Notes: generated from the sequence alone by a model not told the origin. A DNA stretch of 64,000 nt from Gammaproteobacteria bacterium (GCA_029882355.1 JAOUKV010000020.1:1-64000), one strand, 5' to 3'; numbered from the stretch's first letter, positions 8,577 through 18,720 are shown. Made by a program: numbers and translations.

Positions 8577-8652
8577 GCTATATGTTCAACAACTTATTAT
8601 TGAGATAGACTGAGTACTAGAATTATACCAATAACTATATAATGGTTAGCTT

Positions 8653-11600
8653 ATGGATAAGAACGATAAAATAGAAGCCTTACAAGCAGATATAGAAAAC
8701 CTCAAAGATCTATTCAGTCGAAAAGTTAACGCTATAGAAAAACAAATAAGTGATTTATCAACTGAGGCTGATGAGCTCAAGTCGGTTACAGTAATAGAAG
8801 AAGTAACAGAATCTAAACCTGAAGTTATCATTGCATCTCATTCGCCTGTTATCGAAGAACCGGTATTGGCGATTAACAAGGAAAAAATTGAGGCATCAGT
8901 CCCAGAAGAGAACGAACACGGTTTCCTTTCGAATAATTGGAAGACACCCGAACCAGTTAATCCAAAAGAGCCCATGCCGAGTTTCACAGAGATGCTTACA
9001 TCTTTGTTTTTATTTATGTTTGCGCCATTGTTAACGCCGCTACAAGCCTTCTTCCCCCAGGCATTTACATTATATAAAAAATTTAAAGAAGAGGAACGCC
9101 TTAGTGTGTTCTTTTTAACCGCCGGTGGTGTGATTGCGACTATTCTTGGCTTTGTTTTTATATTGCAATATTCTTTTTCTAATTATCTATCTGAATTTGC
9201 AAAAATTATTCTTGGCTATGCTGTGGCTACTGCAATTATTACTACGGGCTGGAAGGTCACTAATAAATCGGAGAAGTTTAAAGATTATGGCGCGTCATTA
9301 ATTGGACTTGGTATTACACTTAATTATGTCTGTACCTACTTTATCAGTTCCTACTTTAGCTTCGTTGGGGATGTAGGAGGGTTTGTATTATTTGGTGGTA
9401 ATACAGTGCTTGCCTATTTTTTAGCGTTAAAGTTCGAAACGCGTATTGTTTCGACAATTACATATGTCGGAGGTGCATTTACACCATTCCTACTTAGTGG
9501 CGATATGGACAGTGCCAGTTTATATCTTTCGTACTTATTCTTATTGAGTGCAGCAGCCTTACATCTGTCAAGAAAAATACACTGGATTGAACTCTCGTAT
9601 TTCTCTTTCTTATCGACCTTGGCGATATTTGAATTTAGTCTGATATCTCTAGGTAGTGCAGAATCAATTAATTTATCTATTGTTGGACTAATTCACGCGT
9701 TTTTCTATTTGTACGTCTATTACTCGCTATTCTCGGGTGATTCATTCACCTTGCGAGAAACGCTTGGTAAAAAACAGCTTGCCATGTTCTGCGGTAGTAT
9801 TACCTTATATTTATTTAATCTTTATTATTATATTGGCCCATCACATGCGCTGGGTATGATTTTTATCGTTAACGCACTCCCTTTTGTGTTGTTTCTTGTT
9901 AAAAACTACAAAGCATCAAATCAACATCAACGCGCATTAATGACAACCTCCGTGGCTACCTTGTTAGCCATATCTGTCCCGCTATTGTTTCAACTGGATG
10001 TAATTGGATTGATCTGGGCTCAAGAGAGTTTGGTCTTACTTTATTTGGGTTTTGTATTTACCAGTGACTTTATTAAAAAAGAAGCCTATACCGCACTAGT
10101 GATATCATCAGCTGTCATAATCTGGTCAATCATTGATAATTATTCGTTGTGGCTCACTTCATTGCTGAATGTAAATACTGTATCGCTGCTATCTATTGGT
10201 GTTTTACTTATAGCCACAATAAAAATCATTGAGAAATTTAAGGGTTTTGCGCAAGAGTATGATTTAAATATACAGAATATCACAAGGGAATCTCTGTCTC
10301 TCTGGATGGTGGTGACGTATATTTTAATCGCGTATCAAGTAACACCAGAATACATGCTGTCATCAGCTGTTATACCCATGCTCTTTATGATTTACCGAGG
10401 CTGTGTTCATAAACTGTCTTTTACAAAAAAGCTAGGCGTTTTTCTATATGGCTTGATATTTGTTCAAATAGTCATGTCAGTTCAGGCCGTTGAGAGTTTC
10501 CGGTTTGCTCATCAAACGCTTCAAGGAAAAATTGCGCTAGTCGAAACCTTATTACTGCTAGCATTCCTTCAAACATTCTTTACACGATTATTGCCGGAGA
10601 GTAGTTGGTTGATCTATGTAAAGAGATTAAGAGTTACTTTCTTATTTATTACTCCGTTATTATTACTGCCAACCGTTTTACGACGTGCACCAGAGTTTTT
10701 CACTTTAGCATTATGGGCTTCTTTTGCTCTAAATTACTACATTGCTAAGACATCTAAGCATTCTATTATACAAAAAGAGCTTGTTGCCCATTATTTTACG
10801 AGCATTGCAGTATCAGTCGCTGTTGTCGCGTTCAGTCAGAACCCTGATATATACAGTTTTGTTAGTTGGCCATATTTTATAGCTCTCGCAATAGCCTTAG
10901 CTGCAATGCATCAAAAATTATATGAGAAAGTTATACCGGATAATAGCTGGGTTAATTTAACTCAGAAGTTGCGCATCACTTCGCTAGTTCTATTATCATT
11001 AATATTTATTCCTGCTACTATTATTTTTATGCCGAAACTTGTGCCAATAGCTTTATGGCTATCATTTGCACTTAATTATTTAATTTCGACTCGTGCTGAC
11101 TATGCTGCCTTGAAGCGTCAGCTTAAAGCGCACTATTTTCTATCCGTTTCAGTTTCAATTTTTGTGATGCTTGAAAGCTACACGACGAATCTCTTAGCGC
11201 TATCTAATATTCCAATATTCATCGGCTTGGTCGTATCAGGATTTATTTTAATAAAAGAAGGAATGTTAGAGTCAGCAAAGTTAAAAGACTCTCATCTCAA
11301 ACCTGCAATGGTTGCGTGGTTTTATCATTCCTGTATTGCCATCGGTTTTATTACACTTCTGCTAACAAGTCGTTTTGATGGTGGCGTATTTGTTATAGGA
11401 TCTTACATCTTATATATGTCATTGAAGGGAAATCGATTGCCAGCACTTAATAATATTCATGCCTTAAACTATTTAGTCAGTATGCTGATGCTTGGTTTTG
11501 TCGCAGTGTATCAACTGGCTGCGTCAACATTGAGTTTGAGTTACACCTTTAGTGCAGTAATAGGTGTTCTTGCTGTATCTCTTGTTCTATATATTGTCAA

Positions 11601-12000
11601 AAATGAAAATCCTCATCGGCTTGCATTGATTGGATCTACAGTGCTCAAACGTGAAAATAGGCGCATTATTGAATTATGGTATGCACAGATATTGGTTGTC
11701 GTTATTTATATGGCTTTAATTAAGATGTTTACAGGTGACTGGTACGGCCCTGCGACAACAATTGCATTGGTGGTTCATGGAATATCAATAATGTTCCAGT
11801 CAAATAAAACGCTCTATAAATCATTAGTTAAATTTGCAGTGATTATGTTTGTTGCGGCATGTATTAAGATATTCGCCTACGATTTAGATGGCTTTACACT
11901 AATACAAAAGATACTCGTTTTCACAGCAATCGGAATTATATTGCTTGTATCGGCTTATTACTTTAATAAAATACGAAATGTTGATCGAGCCAGTGCTTAG
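8653..12000 (+). CDS. DUF2339 giant multispan membrane protein
   Basis: A 1115-residue protein of the DUF2339 (COG5373) family. The first ~40 residues form a charged coiled coil (KIEALQADIENLKDLFSRK), followed by a Pro/Glu-rich acidic linker to about residue 105. From there to the end it is an almost unbroken series of hydrophobic helices, about 28-30, with short loops. Family function is unknown. Two internal segments (about residues 650-720 and 770-830) resemble each other in helix pattern and in W-L/V-x-x-x-x-K/Q-L/R-R linkers, suggesting internal repeats. A weak sigma-70-like promoter (TTGAGA 600 and TATACC 624 within line 8581 numbering, i.e. 8600-8629) lies just upstream, so it may be independent of the speD operon. 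Confidence 0.85.
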   Translation: MDKNDKIEALQADIENLKDLFSRKVNAIEKQISDLSTEADELKSVTVIEEVTESKPEVIIASHSPVIEEPVLAINKEKIEASVPEENEHGFLSNNWKTPEPVNPKEPMPSFTEMLTSLFLFMFAPLLTPLQAFFPQAFTLYKKFKEEERLSVFFLTAGGVIATILGFVFILQYSFSNYLSEFAKIILGYAVATAIITTGWKVTNKSEKFKDYGASLIGLGITLNYVCTYFISSYFSFVGDVGGFVLFGGNTVLAYFLALKFETRIVSTITYVGGAFTPFLLSGDMDSASLYLSYLFLLSAAALHLSRKIHWIELSYFSFLSTLAIFEFSLISLGSAESINLSIVGLIHAFFYLYVYYSLFSGDSFTLRETLGKKQLAMFCGSITLYLFNLYYYIGPSHALGMIFIVNALPFVLFLVKNYKASNQHQRALMTTSVATLLAISVPLLFQLDVIGLIWAQESLVLLYLGFVFTSDFIKKEAYTALVISSAVIIWSIIDNYSLWLTSLLNVNTVSLLSIGVLLIATIKIIEKFKGFAQEYDLNIQNITRESLSLWMVVTYILIAYQVTPEYMLSSAVIPMLFMIYRGCVHKLSFTKKLGVFLYGLIFVQIVMSVQAVESFRFAHQTLQGKIALVETLLLLAFLQTFFTRLLPESSWLIYVKRLRVTFLFITPLLLLPTVLRRAPEFFTLALWASFALNYYIAKTSKHSIIQKELVAHYFTSIAVSVAVVAFSQNPDIYSFVSWPYFIALAIALAAMHQKLYEKVIPDNSWVNLTQKLRITSLVLLSLIFIPATIIFMPKLVPIALWLSFALNYLISTRADYAALKRQLKAHYFLSVSVSIFVMLESYTTNLLALSNIPIFIGLVVSGFILIKEGMLESAKLKDSHLKPAMVAWFYHSCIAIGFITLLLTSRFDGGVFVIGSYILYMSLKGNRLPALNNIHALNYLVSMLMLGFVAVYQLAASTLSLSYTFSAVIGVLAVSLVLYIVKNENPHRLALIGSTVLKRENRRIIELWYAQILVVVIYMALIKMFTGDWYGPATTIALVVHGISIMFQSNKTLYKSLVKFAVIMFVAACIKIFAYDLDGFTLIQKILVFTAIGIILLVSAYYFNKIRNVDRASA

Positions 12001-12072
12001 TAAATATATGGCTAGTCCAAATATAATGGCTGGTTTCTCAGGAATATTAATCATGAAATATGGTGTTGCTAG

Positions 12073-12459
12073 ATGATTACTTATTTTTACTGGATGCTGG
12101 TGATTGTTATTGCTATGGCATTCATGTTTTTCTTTGGTCGTGCGGATAAGTGGAAGACTGGGATGACTGCTGCGCTGGTGGTATTTGTGCTTGGCTGGGC
12201 GGCTTATTTTTTCCATTTTCAGCAGGTCTTTGTTAAGCATTATGGTGGCGTGATGTCTATTACTGTACCTCAAGGCCAGTATCATATTGCATCGACCTGG
12301 AAAGATGATAATTTGTGGATAGAAAATTATGATCCAAAAACCAATACCTGCCATTTTAAGGAATATTCACGGGGCAATTTGTTGCAGGGGTCGGTAACGA
12401 TCAAGAATTGTAATCCATTATTACCCGAGGCTGTGCCTTCTCGTATACCGGTAAAATAA
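12073..12459 (+). CDS. small membrane protein of unknown function
   Basis: A 128-residue protein with two N-terminal membrane helices (about residues 3-18 and 26-46) and a ~75-residue C-terminal domain. That domain contains two cysteines (TNTCHF and IKNCNP) that could form a disulfide if it faces the periplasm. I recognise no family. It follows the DUF2339 gene by 72 bases in the same direction and may be read with it. The hairpin at 12463-12491 lies right after its stop. Confidence 0.6.
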   Translation: MITYFYWMLVIVIAMAFMFFFGRADKWKTGMTAALVVFVLGWAAYFFHFQQVFVKHYGGVMSITVPQGQYHIASTWKDDNLWIENYDPKTNTCHFKEYSRGNLLQGSVTIKNCNPLLPEAVPSRIPVK

Positions 12460-12462
12460 TGC

Positions 12463-12491
12463 ATCGTTCACACGCTCCAGCGTTGAACGAT
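12463..12491. repeat. REP-like hairpin
   Basis: ATCGTTCA (463-470) and TGAACGAT (484-491) flank an inner stem ACGCT/AGCGT around CC, with one unpaired C. The sequence resembles the common gammaproteobacterial REP-type palindrome based on CGTTC..ACGCT..AGCGT..GAACG. No T-tract follows on the plus strand, so it is not a classical terminator, although it directly follows the stop at 12459. Confidence 0.6.
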
Positions 12492-12568
12492 ACAAAAAAC
12501 CCTTGTTAACTGTGTCCTCGTTAGTATTCATTGCTTGGTATAATTACCCTTTCAACTGAGCTCTATCT

Positions 12569-14803
12569 ATGTCTGTCATTCCCGTACCCCTCGCCAGAAC
12601 GGCCTTGTTCGATTACCCGAAATACTGGGCCGAATGTTTTGGTAGTGCACCTTTTCTGCCGATGAGCCGTGCCGAGATAGATGCGCTGGGCTGGGATTCC
12701 TGTGACATCATTCTGGTTACTGGCGATGCCTATGTCGATCATCCCTCGTTTGGCATGGCGATTATTGGCCGCCTGCTGGAAGCTCAGGGCTTTCGTGTCG
12801 GTATCATCGCGCAGCCCGAATGGGATTCTAAAGATGCCTTCGAAGTGCTTGGCAAGCCCAATTTATTTTTCGGTGTCGCTGCCGGTAACATGGATTCGAT
12901 GATCAACCGTTACACGGCTGAGCGCAAACCACGCTCTGATGATGCTTATACTGCCGGTGGCATGGGTGGCAAACGCCCTGATCGGAGTTCGGTAGTGTAT
13001 GCGCAACGCTGTAAGGAAGCCTGGACGGATGTGCCGGTAATTCTCGGCGGTATTGAAGCTTCTTTGCGCCGCATTGCGCATTACGATTACTGGCAGGATA
13101 AGGTGCGGCGCTCAGTTCTGGTGGATGCGACTGCTGACATGTTGTTGTTCGGCAATGCGGAACGCGCCATCATCGAAGTCGCGCAGCGGCTCGCGCAGGG
13201 TGAAGCCATCGAGCAGATTACCGATGTGCGCGGCACGGCATTTGTGCGCCGCGACACGCCGCAGGGCTGGATGGAAATTGATTCGACGCGCATCGATCGG
13301 CCCGGAAAGGTCGACCACGTTGTGAACCCCTATATCAGCCCGCAGGAATTGAGCGGCTGTGAAGGAGAGCGTCGTAGTGATGCTTTTTATGGTGCGCAAT
13401 ATGATGAACACGGCGAGCCGATTGTCGATTTCAAACAAACAAAACTGGAACGCAGTCAGACAGTGATCCGTTTACCGACGTTTGAAAAAGTCAGCAATGA
13501 TTTGGCCTTGTACGCCCATGCCAGTCGTGTCCTGCATCTGGAAACCAATCCCGGCAATGCGCGTGCACTGGTGCAGAAACATGGTGCGGTGGATGTCTGG
13601 TTGAACCCACCACCGATACCACTGACCACGGCTGAAATGGATTATGTTTTTGCCATGCCGTTCAAGCGCGTGCCACACCCGCGTTACAAGGGCATGAAAA
13701 TTCCTGCCTATGAGATGATCCGCTTTTCGATCAACATCATGCGCGGCTGTTTTGGTGGCTGTACTTTCTGTTCGATTACCGAACACGAAGGCCGCATCGT
13801 GCAGAACCGTTCGCAGGAATCTGTGCTGCATGAAATCGAAGATATTCGTGACAAGGTGCCCGGATTTACCGGCGTCATTTCAGATCTCGGTGGGCCGACG
13901 GCGAACATGTATCGCATCGCCTGTAAAACCAGAGAAATCGAAGCGGCCTGCCGTAAGCCCAGTTGCGTGTACCCCGGTATTTGTCAGAATTTGATCACTG
14001 ACCATTCCGCGCTGACGCAACTTTATCGCGAAGCGCGCGCCTTGCCCGGCGTTAAAAAAATATTGATCGCCTCGGGACTGCGTTATGATCTGGCCATACG
14101 TGATCCGGAATACGTGAAAGAACTGGTTACGCACCATGTCGGCGGTTTGCTCAAGATCGCACCGGAACATTCAGAAGATGGCCCCTTGTCTAAAATGATG
14201 AAACCCGGCATGGGTGCGTATGATCAATTCAAACGCATGTTTGAAAAATACTCGAAGCAGGCGGGCAAGGATCAATATCTGATACCGTATTTTATTGCGG
14301 CGCATCCTGGTACCACCGATGAGGACATGCTCAATCTGGCTCTGTGGTTAAAGCGCAACGGCTTTAAGGCTGATCAGGTACAGGCGTTTTATCCTTCACC
14401 GATGGCATCGGCGACGGCGATGTATCACACCGGGAAAAATCCATTGCGCAAGGTCAGCTACAAAAGTGAACCAGTGGAAAGTGTCAAAGACCCGGCGCAG
14501 CGAAAACTGCACAAGGCATTTTTGCGCTATCACGATTCGAGCAACTGGCCTTTATTGCGTGAAGCGCTCAGGCGCATGGGCCGTGCCGATTTAATTGGTG
14601 ATGGGGATAAGCATCTGATTCCAAAAAATCAGCCAAAAGCCGCTGACGAGTATCACGCACCGCGCAGAAAAAATTCCGAGTCTGCGCATTCGCGCCGCAC
14701 CGGGGGTAAAAAAATTCTCACCCAGCACACCGGTCTGCCACCGCGAGATACTGGCGCGCCGAAAAAACCGTCTTCGATTAAAAAGAAATCACGCCGCCGA
14801 TAG
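12569..14803 (+). CDS. ygiQ: YgiQ family radical SAM protein
   Basis: A 744-residue radical SAM protein of the YgiQ family. The [4Fe-4S]-binding motif is visible in [11 protein letters not shown] with C394, C398 and C401 (CxxxCxxC). The N-terminal region carries the family hallmarks [20 protein letters not shown] and [16 protein letters not shown]. The C-terminus is a basic, low-complexity tail ([13 protein letters not shown]), often seen in this family. Reaction unknown; it is an orphan radical SAM enzyme. Base composition is clearly more GC-rich than the genes on its left. It is monocistronic, with a terminator at 14841-14871. Confidence 0.95.
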   Translation: MSVIPVPLARTALFDYPKYWAECFGSAPFLPMSRAEIDALGWDSCDIILVTGDAYVDHPSFGMAIIGRLLEAQGFRVGIIAQPEWDSKDAFEVLGKPNLFFGVAAGNMDSMINRYTAERKPRSDDAYTAGGMGGKRPDRSSVVYAQRCKEAWTDVPVILGGIEASLRRIAHYDYWQDKVRRSVLVDATADMLLFGNAERAIIEVAQRLAQGEAIEQITDVRGTAFVRRDTPQGWMEIDSTRIDRPGKVDHVVNPYISPQELSGCEGERRSDAFYGAQYDEHGEPIVDFKQTKLERSQTVIRLPTFEKVSNDLALYAHASRVLHLETNPGNARALVQKHGAVDVWLNPPPIPLTTAEMDYVFAMPFKRVPHPRYKGMKIPAYEMIRFSINIMRGCFGGCTFCSITEHEGRIVQNRSQESVLHEIEDIRDKVPGFTGVISDLGGPTANMYRIACKTREIEAACRKPSCVYPGICQNLITDHSALTQLYREARALPGVKKILIASGLRYDLAIRDPEYVKELVTHHVGGLLKIAPEHSEDGPLSKMMKPGMGAYDQFKRMFEKYSKQAGKDQYLIPYFIAAHPGTTDEDMLNLALWLKRNGFKADQVQAFYPSPMASATAMYHTGKNPLRKVSYKSEPVESVKDPAQRKLHKAFLRYHDSSNWPLLREALRRMGRADLIGDGDKHLIPKNQPKAADEYHAPRRKNSESAHSRRTGGKKILTQHTGLPPRDTGAPKKPSSIKKKSRRR

Positions 14804-14840
14804 GTGGTAGTGTCAGACTGGATTTAATTAAGCGTAGTAG

Positions 14841-14871
14841 GCCTGCATAAAGCACGTTGCAGGCATTTTTT
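14841..14871 (+). terminator. intrinsic terminator after ygiQ
   Basis: GCCTGCA (14841-14847) pairs with TGCAGGC (14858-14864) around a 10-base loop and is followed by ATTTTTTAT. It lies 38 bases after the ygiQ stop and faces the convergent ylqF gene. Confidence 0.85.
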
Positions 14872-14898
14872 ATAACTTCAGGGAGCGTCAAAATCAGA

Positions 14899-15780
14899 TT
14901 AAGACTCGACTCTGCTCAGCATGGCCTTTTTGCTGGCGATCATTTCTGGTGTCTCCAGGCTTATGCGTCCTATCATTCCGGTTCTGAATTCGTTGATTAG
15001 CAGCTCTGATGCTTTGTGAATATCTATGTGGCCACCCGAGCGCAGTGCTCCGCGCCGACGTCCGATTTCCTCGAGCAAACCTATATCGTCTTCGGGTAGC
15101 TGTTTAAGTTTGTAACGCGCCAGTATTAACTCGGGATAGTATTCAAGAAAATAATTGGCGGCGTAGAGGGCTATATCTTCAAATTCAATGGCGGTGTTTT
15201 TTATAGCACCGGTCACGGCCAGTCGATAGCCTGAGTCTTCATCTTCTACTTTGGGCCAGAGCATGCCGGGGGTGTCGAACAGTAATACGCCATCAGCCAG
15301 GCGCGTGCTTTGTTGTATTTTTGTCACCGCAGGTTCATTCCCCACTTTGGCTAGCACTTTTCCGTTCAGGCCATTCATGAGCGTCGATTTGCCTACATTC
15401 GGTATGCCCATAATCATCACGCGTGCGGGATTTTTTTCCAGATTTCGATCTCCCAACATGGTTTTGGCGACCTGGGATATTTTCTGGATCAGGTTTTTAG
15501 CTTCGCCTTTTTTTTCGGCAACCAGGGCGATAGCTTTAACGCCTCTTTCGCGCTCATAATATTGCTGCCATGCTTTGGTCGTTGCGGGATCGGCTAAATC
15601 ACTTTTATTGAGCAGGGTGATGCAGGGGCGTTTGCCACGTAGCTCATCGACCAGCGGGTTCTCGCTACTGTAGGGAATACGGGCATCGAGCACTTCTATG
15701 ACAATATCGATGAGCGGCATGCTCTCTTTGATTTTGTTGCGGGCTTTTTGCATGTGCCCTGGATACCATTGAATGGCCAT
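14899..15780 (-). CDS. ylqF: ribosome biogenesis GTPase YlqF/RbgA
   Basis: A circularly permuted GTPase of the YlqF/RbgA family that helps late large-subunit ribosome assembly. The permuted motif order is visible: G4 (NKSD) comes before G1 (GIPNVGKST) and G3 (DTPG). The start at MAIQWYPGHM is the family's standard N-terminus, giving 293 residues. An upstream in-frame ATG at 15840 would add 20 residues not seen in the family. It is convergent with ygiQ. Confidence 0.93.
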   Translation of the reverse strand: MAIQWYPGHMQKARNKIKESMPLIDIVIEVLDARIPYSSENPLVDELRGKRPCITLLNKSDLADPATTKAWQQYYERERGVKAIALVAEKKGEAKNLIQKISQVAKTMLGDRNLEKNPARVMIMGIPNVGKSTLMNGLNGKVLAKVGNEPAVTKIQQSTRLADGVLLFDTPGMLWPKVEDEDSGYRLAVTGAIKNTAIEFEDIALYAANYFLEYYPELILARYKLKQLPEDDIGLLEEIGRRRGALRSGGHIDIHKASELLINEFRTGMIGRISLETPEMIASKKAMLSRVES

Positions 15781-15882
15781 GATGTTTTGTGTTGTTACCT
15801 GAGGTTTTTTTAAGTGGTTGGCCGTAGAATGGCGCTGCAATTGAAGAGATTATACCTCAATAGTGCAGAACGACAGGATTGA

Positions 15883-15898
15883 ACCTGATAAATCAGGT
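15883..15898. other. inverted repeat, possible operator
   Basis: ACCTGAT-AA-ATCAGGT is a 7-base perfect inverted repeat with a 2-base gap, lying 103-118 bases upstream of the ylqF start and 52 bases after the stop of the small minus-strand gene. No T-tract follows on either strand, so it is more like a regulator site than a terminator. Chance occurrence cannot be excluded. Confidence 0.3.
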
Positions 15899-15949
15899 CT
15901 ATATGAATGAACCGGGCAGGGTAAATTAGTGCTAGTCGGAAATACCTTT

Positions 15950-16198
15950 TTAATTTAACCTGTCAGTGATGTCATTTATTTCTTTATCAGAAAGTATCAA
16001 CGCATCCAGTTCTTTTGTTGATTTGCACTGAGCGCTGAACTGATCAAATAGATGTACTGGCTCTACTCCATTGGCCTCGTAAGATATCCAGTAGTTCCTT
16101 ATCAATTCCAGACAGGCTGGCGTGTCCAGAGGGGGCGCATTATCTTCTGCCTGCGCAGGGACGACCAGTAACAGGAGTAACAAGGGTAAATATTTCAT
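15950..16198 (-). CDS. small exported protein of unknown function
   Basis: An 82-residue protein with a clear Sec signal peptide (MKYLPLLLLLLVVPAQAED, cleavage probably after AQA). The mature part, about 64 residues, has two cysteines (PACLEL and AQCKST) that could form a disulfide in the periplasm. I recognise no family. It stands alone upstream of ylqF on the same strand, and 234 bases separate it from the divergent tas gene. Confidence 0.6.
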   Translation of the reverse strand: MKYLPLLLLLLVVPAQAEDNAPPLDTPACLELIRNYWISYEANGVEPVHLFDQFSAQCKSTKELDALILSDKEINDITDRLN

Positions 16199-16432
16199 GG
16201 GGGCAATCTATTAAGTGGATCGGTGTGGATTTGGTCGCATTTAGAGGGCGGTATTTTAGATGTTAATCTGACGAGTATCCAGTCAGTCGTTCTGTTAATG
16301 GGCATGGTTCAGCACAAGCTGTTGAATAATAAAGAATATAGTTTGATATAAGGTTGTTTTAGAAGCTTGGTGGCCCCATTTTTTTGATAAAATTACGGCT
16401 TTAGGCGTAGAGAAAATGAGTCAGAGAACATA

Positions 16433-17473
16433 ATGAAATACAATAAACTGGGTAGAACAGATTTAGATATCAGTGTCATTGGTCTTGGCACCATGACCTG
16501 GGGGTTGCAAAATACGCAAGCGGAAGGTTTTGAGCAGATGGATTATGCGCTAGCGCAGGGTGTTAATTTTTTTGATACCGCTGAAATGTATGCGATTCCT
16601 CCTTCAGCTGAAACTTATGGTGCTACTGAAACCATTATTGGTAATTGGTTTGCTTCACGTTTAAATCGTGACAAGGTGATACTGGCATCGAAAATAGCCG
16701 GGCCGGGTTTGTCGTGGATTCGGGATGGCAAAAACATTATCGACAGAAAAAATATTCAGCTCGCGGTTGATGCCAGTCTAAAAAGATTACAGACGGATTA
16801 TATCGATCTTTATCAATTGCACTGGCCGAATAGAGGTTCTTACCACTTTGGTCAGGTGTGGGATTACGCGCCTAAGTTTGATGTCCAGGCAGAGCAGGAT
16901 AATTTTCTGGAAGTGCTGCAGACCATGCAGGATTTAATTCAGGCGGGTAAAATTCGTCACATTGGTTTGTCGAATGAAACGGCCTGGGGCATGACTCAAT
17001 GGTTGCAGCTAGCTGAGAAAAACAATCTGCCGCGCATGGCTTCGATTCAAAATGAATATTCTTTAATTTGTCGTCACTTCGAACCCGATCTCAGTGAGAT
17101 AGCGATGCATGAAGATTGCGGTTTACTGGCATGGTCACCTTTATGTCGTGGTATGTTAAGTGGTAAATACCTCAATGGTGCTCGACCAGAAGGTGCACGC
17201 ATCACTATTGAAACTCGACCAGAACATCGCATTTATCCGCAGACAGATGCAGCGATTAAAGAATATATTGATTTAGCTAAAGCACATGATCTGGATGCCT
17301 GTCAGATGGCATTGTCATTTGTAAATAACCAGCCATTTGTTAGTTCGACATTGATTGGTGCGACCAATATGGCACAGTTAAAAAGTAATATTGATTCGAT
17401 TGATCTCAATCTTTCTGATGAGGTTTATCAACAAATTAAAAATATACGACGCGAATACCCTATGCCGTTTTGA
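16433..17473 (+). CDS. tas: aldo/keto reductase Tas
   Basis: A 346-residue cytoplasmic NADP(H)-dependent aldo-keto reductase of the Tas group. It begins MKYNKLGRTDLDISVIGLGTM, followed by the catalytic-region motif NFFDTAEMYAIPPSAETYG (Asp and Tyr), a QLHWPNRG strand and IRHIGLSNETAWG. Length matches E. coli Tas. Physiological substrate is unknown. A short lipoprotein gene follows within 20 bases. Confidence 0.93.
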   Translation: MKYNKLGRTDLDISVIGLGTMTWGLQNTQAEGFEQMDYALAQGVNFFDTAEMYAIPPSAETYGATETIIGNWFASRLNRDKVILASKIAGPGLSWIRDGKNIIDRKNIQLAVDASLKRLQTDYIDLYQLHWPNRGSYHFGQVWDYAPKFDVQAEQDNFLEVLQTMQDLIQAGKIRHIGLSNETAWGMTQWLQLAEKNNLPRMASIQNEYSLICRHFEPDLSEIAMHEDCGLLAWSPLCRGMLSGKYLNGARPEGARITIETRPEHRIYPQTDAAIKEYIDLAKAHDLDACQMALSFVNNQPFVSSTLIGATNMAQLKSNIDSIDLNLSDEVYQQIKNIRREYPMPF

Positions 17474-17493
17474 GTCACAATATGGGAAAAATA

Positions 17494-17886
17494 ATGAAGA
17501 AATTACTTTATGTAGTAGCCGGCATGGCGTTATTGTTTTTCACCGTTAGTTGTGCCTTTTTATCTGGTGAGTGTGTCTACCCGGATTCTACTGGCACAAT
17601 TGCCCCCGCCTGGGTTTGTTCCGGGTCTGCTGAAGGTTTAAATGTGAGCGCTACAGGTTATGCACAAAAATCATCATTAGGGCGTTCTTTTATGCAGCAA
17701 ATGGCGATCACGGATGCAAGAACTAAGCTGGTGCGTTTGTTAGCAGGAAAAGATTCAACCGTCATCCAGCATGCGACGGGCACTACAACCATCACGATTA
17801 AAGATTTAGAGAAAACCAGCATTACGAAATCTATTTTTAGTCCTACCGGTGGTGTATATATTTTGGTGAAATTTGAGTCGCTGTGA
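17494..17886 (+). CDS. LPP20-like small lipoprotein
   Basis: A 130-residue protein with a signal of the form MKKLLYVVAGMALLFFTVSC, whose C-terminal Cys would be lipidated. The mature part has the pattern APAWVCSG....ATGYAQKSSLGRSFMQQMAITDARTKLVRLL seen in LPP20-type lipoproteins. The start at 17494 is chosen because it gives a clean signal peptide and has GGGAAAA just before it; ATG 17482 and TTG 17470 are in frame. It may be co-transcribed with tas. Function unknown; LPP20-family proteins are generally outer-membrane lipoproteins. Confidence 0.7.
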   Translation: MKKLLYVVAGMALLFFTVSCAFLSGECVYPDSTGTIAPAWVCSGSAEGLNVSATGYAQKSSLGRSFMQQMAITDARTKLVRLLAGKDSTVIQHATGTTTITIKDLEKTSITKSIFSPTGGVYILVKFESL

Positions 17887-17919
17887 TGAAGAACGGTTAA
17901 TTATACTTACGGAACTATT

Positions 17920-18204
17920 GTGGACGAGCCTATAATCTGGATTATCATTATTGTTTTTTACGCACCTTTGCATTTCATGCTGCCGGTGCTGTTTTTATTT
18001 ATCGTTGGTGATGAATCAGAAACGGTGAGAAAGCAGCTGATTCGTAGTGCAATTATTGATGCCGCTGTTTCTATGGTAGTGGCTTTTTCACTTGCTATCA
18101 TACTCGTTAACTATTCACAGATAGCTCTGGCAATGGTGGCTCTCATACTGTTTATGTTGACTCCCTTCATACGCATAATAAGAAATCGACGGATTATAAA
18201 ATAA
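17920..18204 (+). CDS. small three-helix membrane protein
   Basis: A 94-residue protein read from GTG 17920, strongly hydrophobic with three predicted membrane helices and a basic end (RIIRNRRIIK), which suggests a cytoplasmic C-terminus. I recognise no family. It lies 33 bases after the LPP20-like gene in the same direction and converges with bcp. Confidence 0.55.
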   Translation: MDEPIIWIIIIVFYAPLHFMLPVLFLFIVGDESETVRKQLIRSAIIDAAVSMVVAFSLAIILVNYSQIALAMVALILFMLTPFIRIIRNRRIIK

Positions 18205-18243
18205 TAGAAATTAAAAAGAATTTCAGAAAATTAAAAATACATT

Positions 18244-18720
18244 CTAAGAGCTACTACCTATCTGTTTGACTTTGCCCAAAACAGCCTGTGCATGGCCCTC
18301 AGCGTTGACACCGTATTCCGCATCAACAATGATGCCCTGCTTATCAATGATGAAAGTAGATCGCACTATGCCCATTTTCTTTTCACCATTTTTTTCTTTT
18401 TCCTGCCATACACCGTATGCTTCACACAGCTCACCTGAGGTGTCTGCCAGTAACATGACTTTAAGCTTAAATTTGTTTATGAATGCCTGATGTGAGGCGC
18501 AGTCATCTTTGCTGACGCCAATGACAATGGTGTCGAGTGCGGCAAATTCGTTGCTCAGTGCGGAGAACTGGTTAGCTTCGATGGTGCAGCCAGATGTGTC
18601 GTCTTTGGGGTAGAAATATAAGACGATGTTTTTTCTGTTTTTGAAATCGTTCAGGCTGATGGTTTCGTTGTTTTCATTGACTGTAGTGAAATTGGGTGCT
18701 GTTTGCTGTGTTTTTAGCAT
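18244..18720 (-). CDS. bcp: thioredoxin-dependent thiol peroxidase (Bcp/PrxQ)
   Basis: A 158-residue peroxiredoxin of the Bcp/PrxQ group that reduces peroxides using thioredoxin. The active site VLYFYPKDDTSGCTIEA has peroxidatic C45 with the upstream Thr/Ser required by the family. The usual resolving Cys five residues later is replaced by Asn (N50), so the enzyme is either a 1-Cys type or uses C77 or C99. Monocistronic; it converges with the small membrane protein gene. Confidence 0.93.
   Translation of the reverse strand: MLKTQQTAPNFTTVNENNETISLNDFKNRKNIVLYFYPKDDTSGCTIEANQFSALSNEFAALDTIVIGVSKDDCASHQAFINKFKLKVMLLADTSGELCEAYGVWQEKEKNGEKKMGIVRSTFIIDKQGIIVDAEYGVNAEGHAQAVLGKVKQIGSSS

Noticed and set aside
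13112-14170. Several long frames on both strands within ygiQ
   Set aside because: They are shadows of the ygiQ frame in GC-rich sequence; ygiQ itself has a full radical SAM motif set.
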